Shown here piece after piece: positions 54,104-64,000 of a DNA stretch of 64,000 nt. Each line of letters opens with the position of its first letter. Positions within the stretch are counted from its first letter, which is position 1. Source of the DNA: Apoderus coryli (Eukaryota; Arthropoda; Insecta; Coleoptera; Attelabidae); the NCBI GenBank assembly GCA_911728435.2, contig OU452204.1:17546001-17610000 (forward strand), written 5' to 3'. A program made the position numbers and the translations under genes. The notes beneath the pieces are model-generated. The model was not told the origin of the DNA. It searched no databases and worked only from the letters and a program-made list of their open reading frames with translations.

Positions 54104-54577
54104 ACAAGCATCGATCGTTCGCAATCGGGGAATTACCAACTGGCGCGGCTGTGTGATTTCCGGGAACAAATTGATCCAGAAGATAGAATTCCTCTTTCTT
54201 TACTGGCCGAAATTTATAAAAAGAAAGTGCCACTTGGAATCTGTCCCCAGGATCTTCAAGAGTTCTTCAATATTGACAATAATTTGTGTGTAGAAGAACC
54301 TGTTTCAGATGAACCTCTTCAAAGTGTGGAAGTTAATCAAGATCAAGAAATCTCAAATGAATCTGACGACGGGCTACACATAACAGAGGTGGATAACAAC
54401 AGTAATACATATATCGAGAGTATGTCTTCAGTGAAATCCCGAAATCTCTTTTTCGAAAATCAAGGAGATGAAAAAGCCTTCGAAATTTTGTCGAAACTCG
54501 AAATACATTTTCAAGAAGCCATATTGAAAAGGAAAAGTAAGCAAACAACATTAGATGAATTCCTTTCCAAATTGTAA
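54104..54577 (+). pseudogene. Pogo/Tigger transposase C-terminal end with PIP-box-like motif
   Basis: The open frame follows a stop at 54101 and reads LARLCDFREQIDPEDRIPLS, LGICPQDLQEFFNIDNNLCV, an acidic Ser/Asp/Asn-rich stretch and the end KSKQTTLDEFLSKL. QTTLDEF fits the PCNA-interacting pattern Qxx(L/I)xxF seen at the C terminus of pogo-type transposases. The DDD catalytic core and N-terminal CENP-B-like domain are gone. The first ATG in the frame (54227) is unlikely to be native. Confidence 0.75.
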
Positions 54578-54804
54578 ATGCAATGCATGTTTTTAATGGA
54601 TGTATATGTTTTTTTTTTGTTTAATGAATAGGTTTTATTTTTTATATTTGAAGTCTGAAATGTCTATTTTAATATAGGTTACCCTACATAATGGGTATAA
54701 AGTAAGTAAATAAAGTCCCGAGTTTTTGTTAGTGTGTATTTTTTACAAAGATCACTGTACTATCTTGCTCCCATCAGTGTCCGCTCATGAGAGATTTCAC
54801 TGTA

Positions 54805-55375
54805 TTGCATACATTACCTAGCAAATGTATACAATTCCTAGGCACTGTATACAATTCCTAAATGCTACTAGGAAATGTATAAATTGATATAGCAAAATGA
54901 AATTTACCTACACGGGAAATGATATCAACGGTAAAGGCTTGTAATATTTTTAATACAGTCATGATAATTTTTATCTACGTATATACCCTCATAAAACGCA
55001 ATGAAGTATACTAAGAATTTTTATTTGCTAATAAAATACCTGTTGTTTTATTTGTTGTGACAAGCATTTTGTTCTACTAGATAAGATATTATATAGTTTA
55101 TACCTATAACGTTTTTTTCTATACATATAAATGGCGTACATGAAGCTATTAAAATATTGTATTGGCATTATAATACCTAAAGATAGGTGCTATATATACT
55201 TAAGTGTGATAGTGTCTTATTGTGCAAAAGGTTCTGTCAACAAAATACCAATCCCAATTCCGATATCAACGTGACACCGTTATAAACGATATGATAACAT
55301 TTATGACTAGGTATGTGCGTCGTCTGATCTACAACTGAGGTTTTTTTATGATTATTTAAAACGAATATGGTACCT
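54805..55375. other. No gene seen
   Basis: AT-rich. An AGGAATTGTATACAATTCCTA-type word (in pieces, GTATACAATTCCTA at 54826 and 54847) recurs several times and also appears near 53795-53812, giving a small local repeat. Confidence 0.5.
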
Positions 55376-55620
55376 TTACAATCATATTAAAGCCCTACCA
55401 TAGGAATACTCCTCCAGCCCTGAGAAAATCGAAGAGTCAGGTCGATAAATGTATTTTTTGGGAAGAAGCAACATAAACTACTGAACACGTGCTCTGCTCA
55501 GCTCATGAGCTAAGGGATCTCTAGATTAGCGGTGGCCTTAGAAATAATTTAAAAAACATTGACAGAAGATAACACTCGACTCGGCTTATTTTCAGAGCGA
55601 CACGTCATTATAACTATTTA
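55376..55620 (+). pseudogene. RNase H-type non-LTR element tail, very degraded
   Basis: Reading across frames gives CIFFGEEAT, a stop, TTEHVLCSAHELRDL. This parallels the zinc-knuckle region of the 8.2-kb element (FCDDATETTEHVLCEC). Only this knuckle is clear. Confidence 0.45.
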
Positions 55621-57240
55621 ATTAATTGGTACACATGACAAACGTCCCAAGTTTTCTAATCCTATATAAAAAATAGTGTAAAAATTTATTTTAACCCCTC
55701 TCTCATTGAATTTTAAATAATTATAATAATGGCCTTGAAGACGATTTAGTTTTTAGACAACCTGTATTCTGAAATCACTGTATTTTTGTTAATGGCATGA
55801 TAAACTCACGTACAATTTCCTCAGGCCAGTATCATAGTTAGTAACATGTACTTTTCATCCCCTTTCAGATTTCTCCTTCATATCTAACTAAAATTACGAT
55901 CACAAGCTCACCCCTCCCCCTTAACTCTAACATTAAACTAATTTGCTACATCCTAAAATTACACACACACACAAATAGAGATCGATCAATTTCTCAATCT
56001 CGTAATGGAGGTTACAATGTGTACCAACCAAAACATATATGAGAGAAATTGCAAGAAGAAATGATTGCAATATACAGGGTGTCCCGAAATAAGCCTGCCA
56101 AACGAATTCTACGCTCCAAAAAGATGAGAAAATTTCATATTAACATAGGTGAGGTACTGATGGTGGTTTTTTGATAATATTGACGAAACCTTTGAAGAGA
56201 ATCTAATGAAATTTTGGACGTCTTCCAAACGTTTTATCCCTTAAACGCTGCAGGTATTTTTAGTTTTATGAACTGCTAATAAGCAGGTAAAACAGGGAGG
56301 GGCAACTTTTTTGTGAAAGAGTTTTTAGCAATTTTAAAACTCGATTTTAATAGACCAAACTGTTTTACAAAAAAATGTACTCCTGTTTGATAGACCAACT
56401 GTGCACCGTTTTTAAGAAAAAATGGATTTAAATTAGTATGATTCATGTTTCAGCGTATGCATTTTTACATTAAGTATTTCATCGTTGTAGATAAAATTCT
56501 GCAACTTGGTATGTGCTATAAAAGTACCTGTGAGATTTTACATTTATCGACGTAGAGATAGTTTCACATTAATCATCATAAGCGTCCCAAATGGGGTTGT
56601 CAATGGGTTCAAATTACCACAAAATTTTTGTACACACTTTTTTCACGATTTATTTAAAAATTATGAAATCTCACGGTATTCCACGAAAAAAAGATGCTCT
56701 TAACAATAGCATGCACCGTTTTCGAGTAAAATCGGTTAGAATTTTTGTTACAAAAACCAAATCATAATAGTTTATTTGACAAATTGGTGACAGATGCGTC
56801 ATTCGTATTTTAAACAGTAGTTTAGTTCAAAACAGGATTTTGGCTATCAAAATACCAGAATTTACGGTCTTTATTTAGGATACAAATTACAACAAAAGCA
56901 ACAAAAATAAAAGAAAAACAAAAACAAGTAAGTATGAAAGTTTGTGAGTATACTAAGCTGCACGGGACTAAAATATTTTTAAGATACTTATTTTAAATGG
57001 AACATCCTATATATCTTTAAATTTTTGAATTCCACATGAAATTCTAGATGTAATTTGTGTATAGAATGCCCTTCCTATAGATAAGTTTCGATTCATTTGA
57101 AGAGGACGTTTTCAAGCACAATAAAACACTATTTTTTTCCAATAAAAAAATTAAGGCATTTGTCTTGATCTCCTTCTAAAGGAAGGTCAATTTTTGCCGA
57201 TTCTGTAACATAATTCGTCATTTTTTTATACAGGGTGGTT
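55621..57240. other. No gene recognised; MITE-like ends
   Basis: A TATACAGGGTGTCCCGAAAT word at about 56073 and TATACAGGGTGG at 57230 look like ends of mariner-mobilised MITEs, in the same orientation, so they are not two ends of one element. The 65-codon frame at 56506-56703 is not recognised. Confidence 0.45.
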
Positions 57241-57254
57241 AAAAAATTACATTT

Positions 57255-57600
57255 TTTCTGTGACGGGAAAAAAGTTTGACATATTTACTCTCTTGACAGG
57301 TAATAAACTGTCACTTTTTATCCCCGGGAAAAAAGTGAGTGCTTCTTTCCCGGACACATAAGTAACGGTAGATATAAATCCCAGAATGAAATTGACAGAT
57401 ATTTGATTACTGAAAGGTTTGTAAAACTTCAAATTTCAGTTGGATAATTTTCTGACTTTTTTCAATATTAAATCGAAGTTTTTCCCGTCTTAGAAAAAAA
57501 TAGTGCATCATACACGGGAAAAAAGTTCGATTTTAGCTCTCGGTTTTTTGTCTCCCGACGCGCACCTCGAGCTAAAATCTAGTACTTTTTTCCCTTGTAA
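57255..57600. repeat. Cluster of CGGGAAAAAAGT words ending in a hairpin
   Basis: (C)GGGAAAAAAGT occurs at 57264, 57324 and 57515, and as its complement ACTTTTTTCCC at 57583. The last two form arms (57513-57540 with 57569-57597, including GATTTTAGCTC/GAGCTAAAATC) around a G+C-rich loop CTCCCGACGCGCACC. The style matches the hairpin at 44.1 kb. Confidence 0.6.
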
Positions 57601-58366
57601 GTATAATAAATAACTATTAAAATTAAGCTTAAAAAGAAAACAGTGAAACTCATTTTTTTTCAAATCGCACCCCTAGGTATGTTTTTATAATTTTACCGTA
57701 TTTAACATTAACATTCAAAATTGAGATAACTTTGTAATATGTTGCCTACTTCGAAAATTTGTAGTTTTCGAAATATTAACACATTTTTCTGGAATGCCGT
57801 TGGTTTTTCACTATTGTTACTATAAATAATTACTTAGTTTGGTTGTCCAGGACAACAATAAAAATCATTTTTCTTTTGCAATTTCTGTCAAAATTTAAAT
57901 TCTAATCACTTTATAATTACTTTTTTTTTGTCAATTTTCGAAAATTTTGACTAGAGCCTGTATACTAATTTCGACATATTGCAGCAGCATTATTTGATTT
58001 TACATAATCTCACAAACTAAGTATATGTTGTAATGCATATTATCACAAATATTTTGACTACAACTATTCATTTTGACTGATATTCTAAGTCGAAAGTTAT
58101 TACCATAAATCATAGTTTGTTGCAACAAGTATAGTACTCGTACTTACAGTTCACGAAAAATGGTATTGGCTTATCAACTGCAATCTGCAATAAACTACCT
58201 GGTTTAATCCCATTGTGTAGAAAATCACCAGTCCTTTTACATTATTTATGGTAGGCATTTTCGGGTTTTATGATGGGCATTATCGGAATACAACTTAGTC
58301 AATAAATACCATTTTTCGTGAACTCTACTGTATACTTGTCATTTTTATATATTCAAAATTAATTTT
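57601..58366. other. No gene seen
   Basis: AT-rich filler. Confidence 0.5.
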
Positions 58367-58424
58367 CATAATTACGACGTAAGTTTCGGCAATATTTTTT
58401 GCCTTCTTCAGGTATCTTAATTAT
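58367..58424 (-). ncRNA. Hammerhead-ribozyme-like motif, best copy
   Basis: On the minus strand, in order: stem I 5' strand ATAATTAAGATAC, box CTGAAGA, one extra A, stem II GGCAA-AAAATA-TTGCC (five pairs), box GAAAC, a four-base loop TTAC, GT, C (the GTC cleavage triplet of a hammerhead with a two-pair stem III), and stem I 3' strand GTAATTAT. Stem I can pair as TAC/GTA plus an outer ATAAT/ATTAT. All parts of a type I hammerhead with a minimal stem III are thus present except that one extra base precedes stem II. Hammerheads with tiny stem III are known in Penelope-like elements and retrozymes, where they act as dimers. Cleavage activity is untested. Confidence 0.45.
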
Positions 58425-61400
58425 TGATATAAACGCGAGACATAAAAACCATATTTCTATGAGATTATCATGTTTAAAATTTTATTTCATTTGTCATAGT
58501 ATAAATAAGGGCATTTATGCATTGTAGTGTTTTTCTGCATATTTTTGTTAAAAGCTACATAATATTATAGTGCATATAATGAAGTAAATTCAGCCAAAAA
58601 AATTTTCATCAATAATTGTTAGAATAGTTTTAATTTCTAGTTATTTACGTCCAAAAGTGACATATGGTCTCCGTGCGTGAGCTTGGGTTTTTTTTTCTTA
58701 GTGTATTTATCATTGTTGTTGAATAGTATTTTATATTGTTTATACTTTATGCTTGTATTTTATATTTTTTATATTTTTTAATTTTGCTTATGTTTTTTGG
58801 TATCGTTGTATCTTTTTCTTATTAATGGGTTTCTGACTGATTATGTAAATTAAAGAAAATGTGTATTAAATAAATATAATAATAATATTATAAATAAGGT
58901 TTTTTTTAATATCCATTTTTGAATAAAGTACCCTCATGCATTTATATGCGTATATATCGAAAAATGCCTCGTTTTTCAGATACAGGGTGTTATTTTTTAA
59001 TTAATTCCTGACGATGGGTTTTTAGTAATATTTCCGAAACGCGTCTCGATATCAAAATGAAATTTGGCACACTAACGTATCTTTGTAAAATTATTAAAAA
59101 ATATGATATCCCATGGTTAGGAAAATGTCAGAGGTGAGTTAGGCTGGGGGGGTCAGAACAAATTTTGTCCCAACTTTTTTTTTGTGAGCTTTTTTTACTT
59201 TTTCTAAAAAGAATAATAAATTTGAGACTTTTGTACATAAAAAAATGTTCATTTGTTTCATAACGCTATAAGAACCCGTTTTCAAGATAAATGACTTTAA
59301 AAATTTCTATGCAACGTCTTAAACAAGAAAAAACTGCTAATTTCACTTTTCTCTAATAATAATAAAAGAGAATCCCATTTGATACCGCACATGGTACTTA
59401 TGTCAGTATTTGTACATTTATTTATTATAAATGTGTTAAAATTACGCGCAATTCTCCAATCAGTAACACTGGTTTGTATTTTTGTGCATCAGTTTTTATT
59501 GTACAAGACAAGAAATCACTGCGTGATTTCCCAGTCGTTTTGTAGTAGTTTTATCTATGACTTTTGTTATAAAAAAAAATTGAAAAATCTATATATCTCC
59601 TAAAAATATTGAAAATAAATAGAAACATTTTTGAGTTACCCCGTAGATCACCTCTACGAGCTTATAGTTACACGCTAAAGAAATCATGAATTCAAATCTA
59701 AATCGCAAGATTATTCAAAATATTACTTTTTTGACCTTAAAAAAAAATAAACAAATACATTTTTGACTCACCCCGTATATAAATTTAAAGTGTATGCTAA
59801 AAATTTCTAAGCATTTAAAATTTATTCGATTGCAATCTCGAAAATTTGTTAAATGTCGGCTAATTAATGTTTTTTTTTGCATCACCCTGTACATGCTGCT
59901 TATTAATTAATGTTGTTATATTCTGATAAATACTTAATTTAAGTAATACATCCACTTGTCAAATTCAAAAACCCTATGAAATTTTATACTAAATCTCTAC
60001 TATAAATATATTAGATAGGTATTTTAAATCTGCTAGCCTAAAAATGGCTGCCTATTATATGAGTGGTGTTAAATTAATGTTAACGTTAATAGCGGCGGAC
60101 GTTATTTTTTAGGACTACCATATCTCTCTATTATGGTTCGTTGGTTTGTCATAATTTGATAATATTTTTTTCTAACGTTGGTGGTGTCACTTATTTTAGT
60201 TTAGTTGACCTTCTAGTTCACGTCATAATTTGGTTTTGGTAATATGTTTTTTCTAACACGACAGACAAATTGCTTGTGTCAAATAGTTTATTATTATTTT
60301 CTTTGTTTACATTAATAGTGTAAAAGTTTTCGGCATTATTTTCATGTTTAAGATCAATTTCTATCAACATGTTGTATATTGTAGTGTTATAAAATGGGTA
60401 TTCCATATAGTTGTAGTAAATTTAGAAGTTGTCATTGTGTATTTGAAGTAATATTACTGAAAAACTGTTAATAAACTAAAGTGTCAGAGAGCCATCAGAT
60501 GGATGGATGTGATCATATGTTTGTCAATAACCTAAGTCAGATGGATGGGATATCTCCCTCTGCGTCGCACACAAAATGAACTGTTGTAGATGTAATTAAA
60601 TTAATTAATAAAATAGTGTGGCCGCATTAAATCCCCTTGATAAGTACCCGTTGGGATGCAGCAAAAAACAAATTTTCCATATAGACAGATATGCGGCTGG
60701 ACCTTCGGTGCAGCTTTAAGTTAAGTCACATAGATCGCGGTCGTTTTTTTGCAGATTTTCGACGACAAAGACAGCATTATCAGAAATTATAAGGATTAAA
60801 AATTAAAAATATTAAATTGTAGTTGCTCTGCAAAAAATATTTGGTGTTTCCTTTTTTCTTTTCTAAATGTATATGGTCTAGATATTTAAGAACTCAATTG
60901 TTATAAAAACAATGTATTTCTGTAAACTATAAAGAATTGAATTGAATGAATCAGTACCTATTCGGCTTATAGAAGAAATAGAATCTTGATGTTCAATATA
61001 AAAGTTTTTATATGGTTTAAGTAGTCCGTTAGCGTCATCAATTCAGAGTTTTAAAATTTAAATACCAATCTCTATATATGGTACCTATATAATATTATAA
61101 TAATAATAATATTATAAGATATAAACATAATGCTTTAGGTATTCGTGCTGGACCTATATTTAAATAATATTCCTACATAAGTATTATACAATGTACATAA
61201 AATAACCTGCTTCGCCGGTATAGGTATTTGTATATAGGTACATACTTATACCTATACTTACTTATTTAAATATTCTTTCTAAATTCTCTACCTACCTATA
61301 AGTAAGTATGTTTTCTTCAAATAGTTACGTAGTTTCTATTGTCGAAATATGATTAAGTAGGTGCTTAAAAATGAATTATTAGAAAAGGCGCCATGTCATA

Positions 61401-62044
61401 TTAGAAATATGATTAATTCTAGGTACTAATTATTTGATCCTCAGACACGCAAAAAATAAAACAGTTAAAGGCTGGGGCTACTACTTATAAATTTTTCATT
61501 TCCTTCCTACTTATATATTTGTTTCTCGTAGAACCTTGGACTTTGTAGCACAAATCCAAACTGAAAATTATTAGAATCTACCTAGTTAGGTAAGATATTT
61601 TGATAAACATTTCATAGGTAAGTATTTCAAGATAACTTAGCTAGTTCAATACATAGTAGGTATCTCCGATAGTATCTCTGATACTTTTTTTATTCTCTTA
61701 CATTTATTATTTTTTTGAATTCTAATACCAGCATTCTTATTAGGTAGGTATATATCATTGGAAGAAACATCGTGCAGTAAATAACTGATTAATTTCATTT
61801 AACAAAATGTTAGAATATTATTATACCACATGCGGGCTTTCCCAATGGCGTACTACTAAATTTTTCTCTAATACTAGGTACTAAAATATAGCGGAAATTA
61901 TTTTACAAACATGGGTTTCTGTGTTTTTTCTTTATTTGTTTCAATTAGGTAGGAACTTAATATGGTTTAAATCCATACCTACTAAAGTCCAGTTCTATTA
62001 TTTTTAAGCCAGATCTCAACCCTGATTCTAGGTATATACCTAAT
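58425..62044. other. Long non-coding stretch
   Basis: 3.6 kb without a recognisable gene. Contents: mariner/MITE-like CAGGGTGTTATT (58983) and ATCACCCTGTAC (59881) words; a CTGACGA...GAAAC word at 59008-59040 with poor stems; a near-duplicate CATAATTTG...TTTTTCTAAC at 60151 and 60224; AT-rich microsatellite (ATAATAATAATATTATAA) at 61093-61118; and TACCTA/TAGGTA-rich simple sequence from 61140 to 61800. The 59379-59603 and 60218-60406 frames are not convincing. Confidence 0.55.
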
Positions 62045-63311
62045 ACGCCTTTAACTCGGCATCATGGGGGATCATAATCAAGCAATTAGAACACAAAAAC
62101 ATATCGGCTTATCTAATAAATGTGATCAAACAATATTTTACGAACAGAACAATACAAGCCCGAAACATTAATAGAATGCAAGTGACGTGTGGCATTCCCC
62201 AGGGATCCGTCTTGGGACCTTTATTGTGGAATTTGTTCTACGATCCCATATTGAGAATGAGAGTGGAAGACGAAGTTCAGCTTATCGCGTTCGCAGATGA
62301 CATGGGTATACTAATAACAGCAGAAAACAGAAATTAGTTGATTTTCAAAGCGGAGGACACCCTGTATAAGGTCGACGCATGGATGAGGGAAAATTGCTTA
62401 GATCTGGCCCCAGAAAAAACTGAAGCAATCATTTTAGCAGGTCCCAGAAGAAGAGACGTTTCAATTAGATTGGGCAACTTACAAATTATACCGGGGAAAA
62501 CCCTAGACTACCTGGGCATCACGCTAGATGGACGACTATCTTTCGGACCACATGTGGAGAAAGCGGTACAGAAGGCCTCGTCGAAACCAAACATTGGTGG
62601 ACCAACCTGGGGAAAGACAGCGATTTTAATGGGGTTACAAATTCCATTCTATTGTATGGGGCACCGATATGGGTCACAGCGCTAAGGATGGAAAAGCACC
62701 GGAAGATGACATTGGGCTTACAAAGGAAATCATTGCTAAGAGTCGCGAGTGGATATCGAACGATATTAGCGGAAGCCCTGCAGGTAATTACTGGAACCCC
62801 ACCCATTGATCTTATAGTTGAAGAGAGATCCAGGCTTTACGAGGGAAATGAAGATCGAAATAAAAAAACCGAAACAGAAAGTACAATACAACAATGGCAA
62901 CAACGCTGGAATGATGAAACCGTTAAAGCACAATGGACAAAAAACCTAATTCCTGAGCTCTCCCCGTGGATCAACTGCAAACACAAAATCGTTGACTACT
63001 ATTTGACCCCGATGCTGACCGGACACGGTTGCTTCAAATCGTACACATTAAAAATAAAGAGGTCTACGGATGACCGTTGCGTGTACGGCCAAGGAGTGGA
63101 CACAGTTACCCACACGTTATTTCAGTGCCCACGGTGGCACATTGGAACAACCGAAGTTGAACTCGAACTGGAAACACAAATTAACCAGGAGAATGTTATA
63201 AACTTAATGCTGGATAGCAAATATAAATGGCAGACAATCCACAATTATGGGAGACGCGTACTAAGGAAAAAAGAAGAAAAAAGGATGATACAACTGAACC
63301 CGAACCCCTAA
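62045..63311 (+). pseudogene. R1-clade reverse transcriptase, C-terminal two thirds
   Basis: Begins AFNSASWGIIIKQLE (remains of motif A, where the clade has DVKNAFNSA), then VIKQYFTNRTIQAR, CGIPQGSVLGPLLWNLFYDP (motif B), FADDMGIL (motif C), a TAG stop at 62335, LAPEKTEAIILAGPRRR and YLGITLDGRLSFGPHVEKA. After a frameshift near 62645 it continues MYGAPIWVTALRMEKHRK, LLRVASGYRTILAEALQVI and GTPPIDLIVEERSR. The last part is LTGHGCFKSYTLKIKRSTD and a knuckle-like CVYGQGVDTVTHTLFQCPRW. The YGAPIW, RVASAYRT and HTLF.CP signatures are characteristic of R1. One stop and one frameshift, so inactive but not very old. Confidence 0.8.
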
Positions 63312-63585
63312 TCACAATCTGTGGAAGGGGGACGTAGGGAATATCGATAAAACATTGCTATGGAAGACCAGCATAACAAATTGAAGAAAAGAACGAAGTT
63401 ATGCCTAGACTGGCGGTTCGCGGTTCCATTCAACACAAAGGCGGTTCATTGAGGGCCTCTTGATTTAGTTAGCTTGAACGCAAACTACGTCCTCATAATC
63501 ATAATGTTTTCGAACGGATCCAAGCGTACTAAGTAATCACAAGACTAATCATAAAGGCGAATAAATCAACTTTCAATCAAAAATG
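62045..63585 (+). mobile_element. R1-clade non-LTR retrotransposon, 5'-truncated
   Basis: Starts inside polymerase motif A and continues to the protein end at 63311, followed by about 270 bp of 3' untranslated region. G+C is clearly higher than the flanks. R1-clade elements are often site-specific (rDNA, telomeric repeats, microsatellites) in arthropods; the target here is not evident. Confidence 0.75.
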
Positions 63586-64000
63586 ACTGTATTTTGATTA
63601 GTAGTCTCAAAATGTTTTCGTTTGGTTTTTGCTTCTAGTTTAAATTTCATTAAAAAATAGTTTTGTCTGCAAATCGACAACTTATTATTTTGTTACTGAA
63701 TTTTATTGATTAGGTAAGTAAGTACCTACCCTGGTAAGTAAGTGAGTAAGAATTGCAAATTTATCTTTTCGCGATAGCAATATCAGTAACCTAGTATTAA
63801 TTATTTGGAAATCAATTACCTACTTATGTAAATAATTTGGCAAACTACATAATTACATCATAATTGTAAATATCACAAACGACGAAACTGTACTTACGGA
63901 GGTACTTATTTGCAGTTTATTACTTATTATGTTCGTTTAGCATATCTGTATATCTAAGTACTTGTCTAATTATTGATTATTAACAGGATGATAATGAAAG
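63586..64000. other. Non-coding, TAAGTA/TACCTA simple sequence
   Basis: Contains GGTAAGTAAGTACCTACC at about 63714 and similar words, otherwise AT-rich. Nothing coding. Confidence 0.5.

Larger units (their letters stand above)
53847..54802 (+). mobile_element. Pogo/Tigger-type transposon, internally deleted
   Basis: Ends CAGTGAAGTCTCGCTTCACGG at left (first 20 bases cited as CAGTGAAGTCTCGCTTCACG) and CAGTGAAATCTCTCATGAGC at right, with TA on both sides (53845-53846, 54803-54804). Inside the left end further GGACAC words recur at 53876 and 53955, as is common in Tigger ends. Length is 956 bp against 2-2.5 kb for full elements, so the catalytic region has been deleted. A perfect 16-bp-arm hairpin lies at 53912-53944. 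Confidence 0.85.

Noticed and set aside
56073..57245. One long MITE between the two CAGGGTG words
   Set aside because: Both words are in the same orientation, so they cannot be opposite ends of one inverted-repeat element.
58983..59893. Element bounded by CAGGGTGTTATT and ATCACCCTGTAC
   Set aside because: The ends share only about nine bases and the internal sequence gives no further pairing; many repeats carry this word.

Overview
This window is AT-rich nuclear DNA of an animal, most probably an insect. The transposon families point that way: mariner, Crypton, pogo/Tigger, and Jockey-, R1-, I/LOA- and RTE-type non-LTR elements. So do the GTAGGTA/TACCTAC-rich simple sequence near 61.1-61.8 and 63.7 kb, the absence of operons, and the GT-AG intron in one element gene. 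Family names rest on motif recognition by eye; no database search was possible. I see no intact host gene, tRNA, rRNA or CRISPR array. Almost every protein-like stretch is a 5'-truncated or frameshifted transposon remnant, so the window reads as a repeat-dense intergenic or intronic region.

Layout. 0-10 kb: a 61-bp perfect inverted repeat pair (985-1559), mariner pieces (2.4 and 5.4 kb), a truncated non-LTR element (2.7-3.9 kb) followed by a tRNA-derived SINE-like segment, a minus-strand non-LTR element with a 420-codon reverse transcriptase ORF (5.7-7.1 kb), and an RNase H-bearing non-LTR relic (8.2-9.8 kb). 10-20 kb: the first copy of a 0.5-kb SINE, a minus-strand mariner, an RTE tail, a second copy of the 5.7-kb element, a host-like fragment rich in AERRKL repeats (15.7-16.1 kb), another non-LTR relic, a mariner scrap and a partial LTR. 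19-29 kb: an RTE-type reverse transcriptase, a Jockey-like relic, a helix-turn-helix relic, a Crypton tyrosine recombinase relic (25.7-26.8 kb), a 150-bp palindrome and a duplicated AT-rich segment. 29-38 kb: LTR fragments, a 230-bp MITE, the tail of a non-LTR element with a restriction-enzyme-like endonuclease, a Jockey-like element, a complete-length mariner with TA duplication, and two reverse transcriptase scraps. 38-49 kb: mostly non-coding, with the second SINE copy, palindromes, a seven-copy 144-bp tandem array and a non-LTR tail. 49.8-52.3 kb: a foldback element interrupted by a 1.78-kb DNA transposon that has 40-bp terminal repeats, a probable 5-bp target duplication and a decayed AT-hook gene. 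53.8-54.8 kb: a pogo/Tigger deletion derivative. 62.0-63.3 kb: an R1-clade relic.

The genes form no pathway. The interest lies in the nesting, in the recurring hammerhead-like motif CTGANGA-hairpin-GAAAC found on both strands from 40 to 59 kb, in the Crypton relic, and in several short palindromic elements with a common design.
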